Shown in pieces: positions 37,177 to 45,700 of a DNA stretch of 64,000 bases (position 1 is its first letter; every line of letters starts with the position of its first letter). The translations under genes and the position numbers were made by a program. Below the pieces are notes generated by a model. The model did no database searches. It was not told where the DNA came from and was given only the letters and a program-made list of their open reading frames with translations. The DNA comes from Phycisphaerae bacterium. GTDB taxonomy: Bacteria; Planctomycetota; Phycisphaerae; Phycisphaerales; UBA1924. The stretch is from the NCBI GenBank assembly GCA_030432255.1, contig JAUIHS010000003.1:124001-188000 (forward strand), written 5' to 3'.

Positions 37177-37992
37177 ATGTCAGAGGAGTCCGCCGATATG
37201 AATCCGCAGGATTTCGATCTTCGCGATGCGATCTTTCGCTTTGGACAGATCAGCACCGTTCCCATGCTTCGGAATCAGTTCATCCTCCGCCGACTCGTCG
37301 AGACGGCCGCGGAAACCATGAATGCCGACGTGATCGGGGCTGCCGTCTATGAGGCGGGCATCGAGCATCCGGCTCGTGCAGCGTGCGTCATCGGTCCGTG
37401 GACGCACGACGAGAGTCAGCGGTTTCTCCAGCAATCCCAATGGGCAGTTGAGGAACGAGTCCTCGCCCTCGAACTCGCAGCCCGCCCGAGGGGCGTGATG
37501 TACCAGCGGCATGACCTGATCGACGATGACGCCTTCACCAGCAGCCGCCTGTATCAGGACTTCCAGAAGCCCATGGGCCTCGGTGATCAGGCCCTCGGCC
37601 TGTACCGCCGCGCGGATGGCGCCGAACTCCTGATCGGGATCAACACCGTTGGCTCCGAAGCACCGCTCGCACCGGAACTGATGGCCCGATGCTCCGCCAT
37701 CGCACCCTTCATGGCCCAGGCCTGGGCCCAGGCATGGGTGCGTGAGCCGGACTGGATGCAGAACCTCAAACCCCACGCTCGCCGCGTCCTCGATCACGTC
37801 CTCGAGGGATACGACGATGACCAGATCGCCGAGCAGACCGGCCTGACCTACCACAGTGTCCGGGCCCACCTCAAACGCCTCTTCCGCGAGGCAGGCGTCC
37901 GCAGCCGCCTGCACCTGATGCAGGCCTGCCGCACGATCAAGGACGCCCGTCTGGGGTGTGAATCAGCGGAGGTCATCGCCGCGGCGTCCTGA
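37177..37992 (+). CDS. LuxR-family transcriptional regulator with GAF-like sensor domain
   Basis: A 271-residue regulator. The N-terminal about 190 residues look like a GAF-type ligand-binding domain (FILRRLVETAAETMNADVIGAAVYEAG, ALGLYRRADGAELLIGINTVG). The C-terminal domain is a LuxR/NarL helix-turn-helix: LKPHARRVLDHVLEGY, DDQIAEQTGLTYHSVRAHLKRLF. The start is uncertain between ATG 37177 and ATG 37198; neither has a good ribosome site. No autoinducer synthase is seen, so the signal is unknown. Confidence 0.78.
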   Translation: MSEESADMNPQDFDLRDAIFRFGQISTVPMLRNQFILRRLVETAAETMNADVIGAAVYEAGIEHPARAACVIGPWTHDESQRFLQQSQWAVEERVLALELAARPRGVMYQRHDLIDDDAFTSSRLYQDFQKPMGLGDQALGLYRRADGAELLIGINTVGSEAPLAPELMARCSAIAPFMAQAWAQAWVREPDWMQNLKPHARRVLDHVLEGYDDDQIAEQTGLTYHSVRAHLKRLFREAGVRSRLHLMQACRTIKDARLGCESAEVIAAAS

Positions 37993-38173
37993 GGGCCGAT
38001 CGCGCACGAAACTTGACGTCCACGCCGAACCCGCAGGGCCAAACACCCTTCGGGTTATTCTGCGCGAAGGCTTTCGGGGGGGTGGCGGAGTGGTGGGTGA
38101 ACCGAAAGACGGGCTTCGATGGAAGAAGCGGACGGCTTCCTCGTCACTGATCGACAGACCCCGCTTCCCCCGG

Positions 38174-38204
38174 AAACAACAACACCGCCGACCACGGTCG
38201 ACGG
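38174..38204 (-). terminator. Intrinsic terminator of the sigma/anti-sigma operon
   Basis: An 8-bp stem (38185-38192 with 38197-38204), 4-base loop and, on the minus strand, a TGTTGTTGTTT tail. It lies 33 bp past the anti-sigma stop. The rest of the 245-bp gap up to 37993 shows no gene. Confidence 0.7.
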
Positions 38205-38237
38205 CGTCATTCAACTTTGTTGCCGGATGCCGAACTC

Positions 38238-39029
38238 TTACAGATTCTGACTGACATGGAGGATCGGTTCGCCCGGGCGACCCGGATCCTCGATCGCCAG
38301 ATTCCCGATGTCATCCATGTCGAGTTCCTCGATGTGGCAGTACACGGGCCCGCCATTGCCGGAGAACTCGGTGAGGCGCTTCGTCCGGACTTCCGAACCT
38401 TCGCCCGTGCGGACGGACAACTGGTAGTTGCCGCTGGCGAAGGGCAGGTGGTCGCCGAGAAGGAAGGCCTCGCGGGTTTCGGGGTCGACGTACAGGGTGG
38501 CCGTCAACTTGCCGGACATGGGCTTCGGGGGAGTGAAGCTGACACGCTGCGTCTTGGCCGAGGCCATGATGTTGTGGAATCTCGGGCCATATTCATCCGA
38601 GAAGGCCTTGATCGCAGCGGTGTTGGTGTTCGTGATATCGATGTCGCGCAGCTGCGATGCGGTCACGTAGAAGAAGCCCGCCAGGATCACACTCGCGGTC
38701 GCGAAGCCGATACAGGCCGCCCGCCAGACCGTGACGGAGTTGAACCAGGACGTGGGGGCGGCGGGACCGATCTGGCCCACCGGCTCGCTCATGGAAGTGA
38801 TCGCCTCTCGCACGGCGGACAGGACGCGTGCCTTGAGTCCGGCCGGTGGCTCCACCTGCGGCAGCAGCCGCTCGATATCGGCCTGACGCCGTTGTTCGCG
38901 CCGGACGCGGGCCTGCACTTCGGGACTTGCCGCCCTGAAGGCCGCCTCGAATTCCGCCCGCTCATCATCATCGAGCAGGCCGAGAACATCCAGCGTCGCC
39001 ATTTCATACAGTTCACGTGTTGACATCAT
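38238..39029 (-). CDS. Anti-sigma factor, RskA-like
   Basis: A 263-residue single-pass membrane protein. The cytoplasmic N-terminus LYEMATLDVLGLLDDDERAEFEAA (5-28) is the sigma-binding helix motif typical of RskA/RsgI-type anti-sigma factors without a zinc site. A membrane helix lies at about 104-124 (AACIGFATASVILAGFFYVTA). The periplasmic part has the anti-sigma-K fold feature SGKLTATLYVDPETREAFLLGDHLP and YQLSV. It would hold the ECF factor of the upstream gene inactive until cleaved. The ATG overlaps the sigma stop by 4 bases. Confidence 0.87.
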   Translation of the reverse strand: MMSTRELYEMATLDVLGLLDDDERAEFEAAFRAASPEVQARVRREQRRQADIERLLPQVEPPAGLKARVLSAVREAITSMSEPVGQIGPAAPTSWFNSVTVWRAACIGFATASVILAGFFYVTASQLRDIDITNTNTAAIKAFSDEYGPRFHNIMASAKTQRVSFTPPKPMSGKLTATLYVDPETREAFLLGDHLPFASGNYQLSVRTGEGSEVRTKRLTEFSGNGGPVYCHIEELDMDDIGNLAIEDPGRPGEPILHVSQNL

Positions 39030-39616
39030 GACAACTCCTCCCCGACAGCCCTCTCTCGAAGCCGGACCAGTGCGCGACTCAGCGCAGACTTGATGGTCCC
39101 CAGCGGTACGCCAAGTTCGATCCCGATCTGCTTCAACGTCTGGCCGTTGAGGTACGCCCTCTTGACCACGGTCTTCTGAAGCTCAGGCAGTTTCTCGATG
39201 CGATCCATGATCGTCACGAACCTCTCGTCAAACTCAAGCGCCGTCTGAGGCGACTGGGTGTCAGCCGCTGCCGACCAATCATCTTCCAGCGCTCCCGCCT
39301 TGATCCGGGAGCGGAATCGCCGCAGGCGATCCACCATGTGGCGACGGGAGATCAGCATCACCCAGGTCACCAGGGCGGCACGCTTCGGGTCGTACCGACC
39401 CGCAGTCCGCCATAACCTCACGAACACTTCCTGAACAACATCCTCTGCTTCGGCCCGGGTCGGCATGGCCTGATAAGCCATCCGGTACACCAGGGAGCCA
39501 AATCGCTCGTAGAGCTCTTCAATCGCACCCTGATCGTCTGCAGCGACTCGCTGCATGAGATCAAGGTCAGTTTCAGCGGAGGGTCGGCTCACCAGAAATG
39601 CCGCCTTCAGGAACAT
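39026..39616 (-). CDS. ECF RNA polymerase sigma factor
   Basis: A 196-residue sigma-70-family ECF factor. Region 2: LDLMQRVAADDQGAIEELYERFG, YRMAYQAMPTRAEAEDVVQEVFVRLW, then VTWVMLISRRHMVDRLRR. Region 4: LPELQKTVVKRAYLNGQTLKQIG and VPLGTIKSALSRAL. The open frame extends to 39730, but a TATAAT lies inside that extension. Transcription would then begin near 39629, so the start is placed at ATG 39616. It is coupled to its anti-sigma gene. Confidence 0.92.
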   Translation of the reverse strand: MFLKAAFLVSRPSAETDLDLMQRVAADDQGAIEELYERFGSLVYRMAYQAMPTRAEAEDVVQEVFVRLWRTAGRYDPKRAALVTWVMLISRRHMVDRLRRFRSRIKAGALEDDWSAAADTQSPQTALEFDERFVTIMDRIEKLPELQKTVVKRAYLNGQTLKQIGIELGVPLGTIKSALSRALVRLRERAVGEELS

Positions 39617-39635
39617 GGACACATACAACTGGACG

Positions 39636-39641
39636 ATTATA
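39636..39641 (-). promoter_or_regulatory. Candidate -10 box (TATAAT) of the ECF sigma gene
   Basis: A consensus TATAAT 19 bases before ATG 39616 on the minus strand, in a short AT-richer stretch. It decides the start of the sigma factor. No match to -35 consensus at the right distance. Confidence 0.5.
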
Positions 39642-39812
39642 CGCAATGGGTCTGTCAGGGATTCCTGCTTTTGCCCGAGTGGAGTTCGATTTTCGGGTTT
39701 CTGAGGGTATTGTGGGGAATTGGTTTGCAAGGTTTTCGTAGCGGTACGGGCCTGACTCGGTTATGATCCCTGATGAATCTCGTGTGATACACGTGGGAGG
39801 TAAGCCAACGCT

Positions 39813-40640
39813 ATGCCTGAAGATCGGACCATCTTCCGGCGCACGACCTCCGGGGCAACTCTCGGCGGTGTGAGCACCGCAGCGCGCCACAGTCTGAAAG
39901 CGGACCGGAATCGGTCGGGCTTCACGCTCATCGACCTGCTCGTGTCGCTGTCTGTCATGACCATTCTCGTGACGATGATGCTCCCGGTCCTCACAGGTGC
40001 GTACGAAACCGCGAGACGGTTCCGCTGTGCCAGCAATCTTCGCCAGATTGGCCTCGGTGTTCAGATGTATGCCGACGACTACGGCGATCGACTGCCGCCC
40101 AGCATCTTCCGGGAAGGCGCCGTCCCATCCGATCCGCATGACACCATCTTCGTGCGGAAGCACCTCGACCTCGACCGTTCCGTCACCCGTGCCACGTGGG
40201 ACGGCGTCGGTCATCTCTTCGTGCTCGACTATCTCGATACCCCGGAAGTGTTCTACTGCCCCAGCCATCACGGTGCGCATCCCTATGACCGCTACGCCGA
40301 TAACTGGATCAACGCACCGGGCGATATCGTCATCAACTACCAGTTCCGCATTCTCGATCTGCCGTTCATGACGGAGCTGGATCCCGGCACGTCTCTCCTC
40401 GCGGATGGCATGCGCACCAAGCTCGACTACAACCACATCGATGGCAATAACACCCTCAAGGCCGATCTGAGCATGCCCTGGTACGAAGACGTCACCCGGG
40501 AACTCTACCTGAGCCTGCCCGACTCCCACACCGGGGCCCTCGCCCCCGGTCAGGAGGGTGAAGCACGGGCCGGTGTCATCAACGCGTGGAAGATCCTCGA
40601 TACCGAGTCCGGACGCCGCGTCGCGCTGCCGAAACCCTGA
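39813..40640 (+). CDS. Type II secretion/type IV prepilin-like protein
   Basis: A 275-residue prepilin-like protein. A 36-residue basic leader is followed by GFTLIDLLVSLSVMTILVTM, the prepilin cleavage and membrane segment. The residue at +5 after the cleavage glycine is Asp (D41) instead of the almost invariant Glu. CASNLRQIGLGVQMYADDYGDRLPPS is the start of the globular head typical of the DUF1559/H-X9-DG group in planctomycetes. Start ATG 39813 has GGGAGGT 12 bases upstream. No pilus assembly gene is adjacent. Confidence 0.82.
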   Translation: MPEDRTIFRRTTSGATLGGVSTAARHSLKADRNRSGFTLIDLLVSLSVMTILVTMMLPVLTGAYETARRFRCASNLRQIGLGVQMYADDYGDRLPPSIFREGAVPSDPHDTIFVRKHLDLDRSVTRATWDGVGHLFVLDYLDTPEVFYCPSHHGAHPYDRYADNWINAPGDIVINYQFRILDLPFMTELDPGTSLLADGMRTKLDYNHIDGNNTLKADLSMPWYEDVTRELYLSLPDSHTGALAPGQEGEARAGVINAWKILDTESGRRVALPKP

Positions 40641-40702
40641 TCGAGCGATACGCCGCACCATCACCTCCACGAACCCGATCGCATCTCACGCGTCTGAGCG
40701 TG

Positions 40703-40708
40703 TATCCT
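40703..40708 (+). promoter_or_regulatory. Candidate -10 box (TATCCT) of the cyclophilin gene
   Basis: TATCCT lies so that transcription would start near 40716, giving a 30-base leader with AGGAG before GTG 40746. Confidence 0.3.
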
Positions 40709-40745
40709 TGCGCCATTGAACCGCTCACTACGCTCAGGAGTCGTC

Positions 40746-41897
40746 GTGCGTCCGGAATATGCATCCCACGTTGTCGCCTGGCTCGCCGCTGCACTCGCAC
40801 TTCTCGCTGCCCCCGCCAACGCACAGATCACACCCGAGCGACTGTACTACCAGGTCAATCGACCGGTACCCATGCAGGTCGAAACACCCACCGCCCTCGA
40901 AGGTGAAGACGTCCGCCCTGAGATCATCCTCTATGCTCGCACCGGCGCGGCCACTCCAGACGACGAGTCGCAGGATGGCCTGTCCTCACGCATCGTCGCA
41001 CGCGAATCCGTGACGGAGGGGCGCGTTGATCTTGCTGCGATCTTCCCGATCCTCTGGACCGCCCGTGAACCCGAACTCCTCTTTGCTCAACTCACGGTCA
41101 ATGGCGAGAGTGTCGGCCCGCCTGTGGTGATTCAGCCGCTCATCACGCCGGATGTGGCGACGTCATTATTGAGCCACCGGCTCGAGACGGCGGTTCGAAG
41201 CAAGGATCGTGCGGGTCTCCTTCAACTGCTCAGCATGTCACCCTTCCAGTTGGATCGCCTGTCGCAGACCGTGCACACGGAAGAGCCCGCTCGTCGCGTC
41301 CATGCCGGTCTGCGCACCTACGTGGATCAGCACATCCGCTTCGAGACCAGTTTCGGAGCGTTCCAGGCGCGGCTGCGGCCTGATGTCGCACCGTACACCT
41401 CGTATCACTTCCGCCACCTCGTGGAGTCCGGCTTCTTCACCCAGATCGACATTCATCGCGTCGTCAATGACGACGGACGCGGACGTCCATTCATCATTCA
41501 GGCTGGCGACCCGACCAGCGAAGGGTTCGGCGGGCCCGGGTTTCGCATCGACTTTGAGCAGAGTTCGCTGCCGCATACCTTCGGTGTGCTTTCGCTCGCC
41601 CGCCAGATGAACGATCCGAACAGCGGGGGATCTCAGTTCTTCATCTGCCTGAGTCGGGAAGCCTGCGCGCCCCTCGATGGGCAGTTCGCCTCGTTTGCGG
41701 AAATCGTCGAAGGTGGCGAGGTCATCGAGGCGATGGCCGCTGTCGCTGTCGATCTCGCAGATCCGTCCGACCCCGACTCGCCCTTCGACCGGCCCATCGA
41801 GCCTCCGGTCATCTCGAAGGCGATCCTGGTCGATGCGCCGCCCTTCGGCACAGGCGCACCGGCCGCACAGCCCACGTCGACCGGCGTGAGGCGATGA
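40746..41897 (+). CDS. Exported cyclophilin-type peptidyl-prolyl isomerase
   Basis: A 383-residue protein. Signal peptide HVVAWLAAALALLAAPANA (about 8-26). A roughly 190-residue N-terminal part is of unknown fold. The cyclophilin domain starts at IRFETSFGAFQARLRPDVAP and contains YHFRHLVESGFF, IIQAGDPTSEGFGGPG, GVLSLARQMNDPNSGGSQFFI and LDGQFASFAEIVEG. The usual catalytic FHRV-like string is present as IHRV. It would fold proteins in the periplasm. GTG 40746 has AGGAG 5 bases upstream; TTG 40716 is an alternative with no ribosome site. It converges on tsaB with a 3-bp gap. Confidence 0.85.
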   Translation: MRPEYASHVVAWLAAALALLAAPANAQITPERLYYQVNRPVPMQVETPTALEGEDVRPEIILYARTGAATPDDESQDGLSSRIVARESVTEGRVDLAAIFPILWTAREPELLFAQLTVNGESVGPPVVIQPLITPDVATSLLSHRLETAVRSKDRAGLLQLLSMSPFQLDRLSQTVHTEEPARRVHAGLRTYVDQHIRFETSFGAFQARLRPDVAPYTSYHFRHLVESGFFTQIDIHRVVNDDGRGRPFIIQAGDPTSEGFGGPGFRIDFEQSSLPHTFGVLSLARQMNDPNSGGSQFFICLSREACAPLDGQFASFAEIVEGGEVIEAMAAVAVDLADPSDPDSPFDRPIEPPVISKAILVDAPPFGTGAPAAQPTSTGVRR

Positions 41898-41900
41898 CGG

Positions 41901-42611
41901 TCAGGACCGGTTCTCCCTGGCTTTCAGAGCGGCCCACTTGCTGACGGCTTCAGGCTCCCTCGGATAGAGCGGGAGCAATCGCTCCGGCTCCACCGGTTCG
42001 TACCACTCAGATGCATGAACGACTCCCGCCGGGTGCAGCCGAAGTGGATGCATCTGGTCGCCGCGAATGGTCCCGCGATCCTGCATCATGGCTTGGAACT
42101 GCTCGTCACCCACCAGGACACCTCCCGCCGGAGGGGCGAGTTCATCAAGCGGGACGATTCCCGCGGTGACCCGTTCCCCAGCCCAGTCCGCACCGAATTC
42201 AGCACACCAGACATCGTCACGCTTCCACGCGAGACAGACGGTCACGGGTCGGCTTCTGGCCAACTCGGGAAGCAACACCAACGCTGCGCTCGCCGTCGGC
42301 ACGCCGATACACGTCGCGCCCGAGGCCTCGGCCATCAGCTTCGCCGTGGTCGACGCGATGCGGATCGATGTGTATCCGCCCGGTCCGATGGAGACTGCGA
42401 TGCAGCCGAGATCGCGCCCCTCGACACCGACGTCGGCGCACAGATCGTGAATCGCCGGGAGCAGCGCATCGTCGTGCCGGGAGCGCGGTGCCAGTTCTCG
42501 AACGCCGTGGATCTGACCATCGGGACCCGCGATCGCCACGCCGACAAGACTGTCCGATGAGAGATGACGCGGGTTGGACGTCTCGATGGCGAGCATCAGG
42601 TCAGGGGGCAT
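41901..42611 (-). CDS. tsaB: tRNA threonylcarbamoyladenosine synthesis protein TsaB
   Basis: A 236-residue ASKHA-fold protein. LMLAIETSNPRHLSSDSLVGVAI, SRHDDALLPAIHDL and AVSIGPGGYTSIRIASTTAK are the TsaB signatures. TsaB supports TsaD in making t6A37 on ANN-decoding tRNAs. tsaC, tsaD and tsaE are not nearby. ATG 42611 (PPDLML) is chosen over a longer frame from 42674. A TACACT box ends 7 bases before it and no ribosome site exists, so the mRNA may be leaderless. Confidence 0.87.
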   Translation of the reverse strand: MPPDLMLAIETSNPRHLSSDSLVGVAIAGPDGQIHGVRELAPRSRHDDALLPAIHDLCADVGVEGRDLGCIAVSIGPGGYTSIRIASTTAKLMAEASGATCIGVPTASAALVLLPELARSRPVTVCLAWKRDDVWCAEFGADWAGERVTAGIVPLDELAPPAGGVLVGDEQFQAMMQDRGTIRGDQMHPLRLHPAGVVHASEWYEPVEPERLLPLYPREPEAVSKWAALKARENRS

Positions 42612-42618
42612 GAATGTC

Positions 42619-42624
42619 AGTGTA
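42619..42624 (-). promoter_or_regulatory. Candidate -10 box (TACACT) of tsaB
   Basis: TACACT on the minus strand ends 7 bases before ATG 42611, with no Shine-Dalgarno. Confidence 0.4.
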
Positions 42625-42734
42625 TCGCTCTGCCGCGGCCGGTGACGTGTCCGGTCATCCGCGCGGATGGACATGCGTGTTCCGCGGGTGCGCTCTATGC
42701 TGGTTCAGAGACGCGATGGCCCGGAGGTACTGCA

Positions 42735-43385
42735 ATGATTCGCTTTGAATGTGACCGCTGTGAACGCGAACTGTCGTTCGACGATGCCCGATCCGGTGAG
42801 AAGGTGGACTGTCCTTACTGCGGCGATGTGAATCGTGTGCCCGAGGCATCCCGGGAGCCGGCTCCGGACTCGACCCCGGCCGCAGCCGATGATCGCGCGG
42901 CGGCAGCGGGACTTCCTCCCGACGACGGGCCGGAACAGACGGTCATGCTCGTGCGCCCTTCAATCTGGCGAGCGTTTCCCGTTCGTTCGCTCGGCATGGT
43001 CGCACTGCCGATCCTCGTCTTCGGCGTGATGAAGTTTGCCATCGGCATGGAGTGGGGGCCGTCTGGCTGGGGTTTCCTGGTCGGCGCGCTGATCGCATGG
43101 GTTCCCCTCGCACTGTGGTGGCTGGTCGCGACCATGGGCGTGATGCTCAAGGTGACCAACAAGCGCACGATCGAACGCCGCGGGCTGCTGACCCGGGCCA
43201 CCAGCGAAGTGATGCACGACCACGTGCGCAACATCCAGATCGACCAGTCCTTCGTGAACCGGGTCATGCGTGTTGGACATGTCGGCATATCGAGTTCAGG
43301 GCAGGATGGCATCGAGATCCAGATGCGGAACATCCCCAGCCCCGACCGCATGAAATCGATCATCGACAAGTACCGGCCCATGTGA
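42735..43385 (+). CDS. Zinc-ribbon membrane protein with bacterial PH (DUF304-like) domain
   Basis: A 216-residue protein. It begins with a zinc ribbon (RFECDRCERELSFDDARSGEKVDCPYCG reading; cysteines at 6, 9, 26 and 29). A linker rich in Ala and Asp follows, then two membrane helices (about 83-103 and 113-140). The C-terminal bPH2-like domain has NKRTIERRGLLTRATSEVMHDHVRNIQ and VNRVMRVGHVGISSSG. Proteins of this kind are common and uncharacterised in planctomycetes. GGAGGT precedes ATG 42735. Confidence 0.82.
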   Translation: MIRFECDRCERELSFDDARSGEKVDCPYCGDVNRVPEASREPAPDSTPAAADDRAAAAGLPPDDGPEQTVMLVRPSIWRAFPVRSLGMVALPILVFGVMKFAIGMEWGPSGWGFLVGALIAWVPLALWWLVATMGVMLKVTNKRTIERRGLLTRATSEVMHDHVRNIQIDQSFVNRVMRVGHVGISSSGQDGIEIQMRNIPSPDRMKSIIDKYRPM

Positions 43386-43497
43386 GCCCCTGAGGACATT
43401 CTGAAGTTTCTTTCCGTTTCGTGGCACTCCTGCCGAGGGATCTTCGCCATTGGGTGAGACCGCGACACCATCACCCTCACGAAACAGGAAACGACCG

Positions 43498-44274
43498 ATG
43501 AACATCTTCACCCTTGCTCTCGCAACGACCGCCGCTTCTTCAACCGTTCTCGGGGCCTACCCGCACGCCGCACGCTTCAACACCCAATCCGAGGGCTTCA
43601 CTTCGGGCACTGCCTACACGCTCGCGTCTCACCATGAGACCTCTTACGGCTGGGGCTACATGTCAATCGTTCAGGATGAAACGGCCGCGCCGTTCACCGA
43701 ACTCGGACTCAAGACCCAGTCCAATCCTGCCTTCCTCGGCAACTACGTGCAGTCTGCCGTGACCGGAACGCACTTCCTGATCTACACCGGCTCGCAGACG
43801 CTGGCGAGCATCCAGTTGCACATCAAATCGACCAGCATGCACCCCGGTGCGTGGAGGTACGACTTCGGCATGCTCGGTTCGTCCGGTGCCTGGCAGCGCT
43901 GCGAAGTCAACTTCGACCCGAACTGGAGCGACGCGGTCGCGATCGCCAATGGCTGGGAGCGCACCGCCGCCAGCGTGCCGCCCTTCCGGAACGTCATGTC
44001 CGCTGTTGACTTCTACAACATCTACATCCCGTTCGGCGCTGACGAGACGCTCTACATCGACGACATCGTCATACAGGCGGATCCGTACTGTCCTGCGGAT
44101 GTGAATCACGACGACGCCGTCAACTTCGAGGATCTCAACATCCTCCTTGAGAACTGGGGTGGCCGTCCCTACGAGTTCACGGAGGGCGATACCACCGGCG
44201 ACGGCTGGGTGGACTTCGCCGACCTCGAGACACTCCTTGAGGCCTGGGGCACCTACTGTGCCGTGATCGACTGA
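43498..44274 (+). CDS. Exported protein with C-terminal dockerin-like repeats
   Basis: A 258-residue secreted protein. Signal peptide FTLALATTAASSTVLGA (about 4-20). The central about 165 residues are a beta-rich domain that ends in DETLYIDDIVI, which resembles carbohydrate-binding or jelly-roll domains. The last about 60 residues are two dockerin-like repeats (AVNFEDLNILLENWGG and WVDFADLETLLEAWGTYC) flanked by cysteines. Start ATG 43498 has AGGAAA upstream. The leader contains an inverted repeat (GGGTGA and TCACCC, 13-base loop). Confidence 0.75.
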   Translation: MNIFTLALATTAASSTVLGAYPHAARFNTQSEGFTSGTAYTLASHHETSYGWGYMSIVQDETAAPFTELGLKTQSNPAFLGNYVQSAVTGTHFLIYTGSQTLASIQLHIKSTSMHPGAWRYDFGMLGSSGAWQRCEVNFDPNWSDAVAIANGWERTAASVPPFRNVMSAVDFYNIYIPFGADETLYIDDIVIQADPYCPADVNHDDAVNFEDLNILLENWGGRPYEFTEGDTTGDGWVDFADLETLLEAWGTYCAVID

Positions 44275-44300
44275 TTCGGCCACGACATCCCGATGTTTGA

Positions 44301-44330
44301 AGCGGCGACCGTCGTCAGGCGGTCGCCGCT
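44301..44330 (+). terminator. Intrinsic terminator
   Basis: A perfect 11-bp stem (44301-44311 with 44320-44330), 8-base loop, followed by only two T. It lies 27 bp past the stop of the dockerin-tailed protein. Downstream at 44341-44353 is a small GAGAG/CTCTC dyad. The rest of the 203-bp gap holds only the leader of the next gene. Confidence 0.65.
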
Positions 44331-44477
44331 TTCGCGCGCAGAGAGGGTCTCTCACGATTCCCGAGTTCAAGGGGGGAGACCGGTTGCACCAGCGAGCGCC
44401 GGAATGTAACGTGCTTTCCGGAGTCAGCCCCCGTGCCTTTGTTGGTGCGCGGGCGCACATACAGGGAGATCCGAATC

Positions 44478-45080
44478 ATGACGAAATCAGTTTTCGCAGT
44501 CGCTGTCACCGCGCTCACACTCTCAAGTGTTGCCGGCGCCAGCACGTTGTACGAGACCGTAACCATCGACTTTGACGATCAGGCGGGTGGTATTCCGCCG
44601 GTTCAGACCGACGGCATGTTCTCGCCGCACGCGACCTTCAGCACCGAGTCCGGGCACGTCCTGCTGATCTTCTCCGGCGCCGGTGTTGTGGGTGGCAGCA
44701 ACCCCAACGTCCTCACCGCCGCCGAGTCGACCACTGCAAGTTCGTATGACTCGGACATCTACGTGGACTTCGCGGTGCCCGTCCAGAACTTCAGCCTCGA
44801 CATCCTGTCCGACAACGACTCAGGCATGATCGCGAACCTGCTCATCACGCACAGCGGCGGTACCGACATGCTGGATGTCTTCGGAAACGGTGACTTCAGC
44901 GATCCGATTCCGACCGACCTGACCCAGTTCACCGATGTCACTCGACTCGAACTGGTTCACATCACCGATGAGTTCGGCCTGTCCATGGATAACCTGGTCT
45001 TTGATGTGCCCGTGCCGGCGCCCGCAGGTGCTGTCATGTTCAGTCTTGCCGGCATCGCCGCGATGCGTCGCCGCCGCTGA
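44478..45080 (+). CDS. Exported protein with PEP-CTERM-like sorting tail
   Basis: A 200-residue protein. Signal peptide SVFAVAVTALTLSSVAGA (about 4-21). A beta-sandwich-like body with TVTIDFDDQAGGIP and LELVHITDEFGLSMDNLVFD is similar in pattern to PEP-CTERM cargo. The C-terminus is VPAPAGAVMFSLAGIAAMRRRR: a proline motif, a hydrophobic helix and a terminal arginine cluster, as in exosortase substrates, but with PAPA in place of PEP. It is probably anchored or sorted at the cell surface. GGAGAT precedes ATG 44478. No exosortase in the window. Confidence 0.78.
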   Translation: MTKSVFAVAVTALTLSSVAGASTLYETVTIDFDDQAGGIPPVQTDGMFSPHATFSTESGHVLLIFSGAGVVGGSNPNVLTAAESTTASSYDSDIYVDFAVPVQNFSLDILSDNDSGMIANLLITHSGGTDMLDVFGNGDFSDPIPTDLTQFTDVTRLELVHITDEFGLSMDNLVFDVPVPAPAGAVMFSLAGIAAMRRRR

Positions 45081-45105
45081 ATCTGCACGTCATCCTGACG
45101 ACACG

Positions 45106-45135
45106 AACGGCCGCCCACTGGAAAGGGCGGTCGTT
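45106..45135 (+). terminator. Intrinsic terminator
   Basis: An 11-bp stem (45106-45116 with 45125-45135, one G-T pair), 8-base loop and a T-rich tail (TTCTGTGTTTT), 25 bp after the PEP-CTERM-like gene. Confidence 0.75.
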
Positions 45136-45246
45136 TCTGTGTTTTGGAGCACCCGGCGTTTGTTGATTGTGCATCCGGTCAGCCCCCACATCCCCCGCTA
45201 GACTGCTGAAGACATCAGTCACGAACTCCGGGGCGGGAGACCCGAC

Positions 45247-45660
45247 ATGCAGATCCCTGAATCACTCGCGACCACCCTCGACCAGCTCATCGGCTATTGC
45301 CTCAAGGACGCATCGCCCGATGACGCCTTCGATGGACGCATCATGACCCAGCCCATCGAAGGTGATGGCATGCTCGGCGTTCTCGCCCATGACGGACAGG
45401 GAGAAGGGGACGCCCGCTCCATGGGCATCAACTATATCCTGCAGCATGCCGGCGAACTGAACATGGCCGTCGTCGTCACCGACACCACGCTCACGAGTGA
45501 GTCCGGCGAAACCCGTGACGGCGCCGTCATCGACCTCTTCATCCGGGGCGAACCCAGCGCATACGTGCTCGTCCAGTTCTACAACTACGATGAGACCGGA
45601 GACGCCCGGCCCGAAGGCAATCTCGCCCTGATGGCGCAGAGCGACAACCTCCTGACCTGA
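45247..45660 (+). CDS. Conserved-looking small protein of unknown function
   Basis: A 137-residue acidic cytoplasmic protein (pattern LDQLIGYCLKDASPDDAFDG, SETRDGAVIDLFIRGEPSAYVLVQFYNYDE). No signal peptide, membrane helix or motif I recognise; GGGCGGGAG precedes the ATG. Codon use fits its neighbours and the frame is closed, so a real gene is likely. It faces the nusG operon. Confidence 0.6.
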   Translation: MQIPESLATTLDQLIGYCLKDASPDDAFDGRIMTQPIEGDGMLGVLAHDGQGEGDARSMGINYILQHAGELNMAVVVTDTTLTSESGETRDGAVIDLFIRGEPSAYVLVQFYNYDETGDARPEGNLALMAQSDNLLT

Positions 45661-45700
45661 ACGCGCGTGACGCCGCCTCTGAGTCAGCCGGAGTCCGCGA

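Noticed and set aside
38075..38175. tRNA-Ser/Sec-like string (GGTGGCGGAGTGGT followed by a possible acceptor match)
   Set aside because: No anticodon stem can be formed around the CTTCGAT loop, and no T-arm GTTCRA is present.
39617..39730. Longer start for the ECF sigma factor
   Set aside because: A consensus TATAAT lies inside the extension, and the residues do not resemble region 1 or 2 of the family.
40716..40745. TTG start for the cyclophilin gene, which would add a leaderless example
   Set aside because: AGGAG is well placed for GTG 40746 and gives a better signal peptide; the TATCCT box then gives a 30-base leader.
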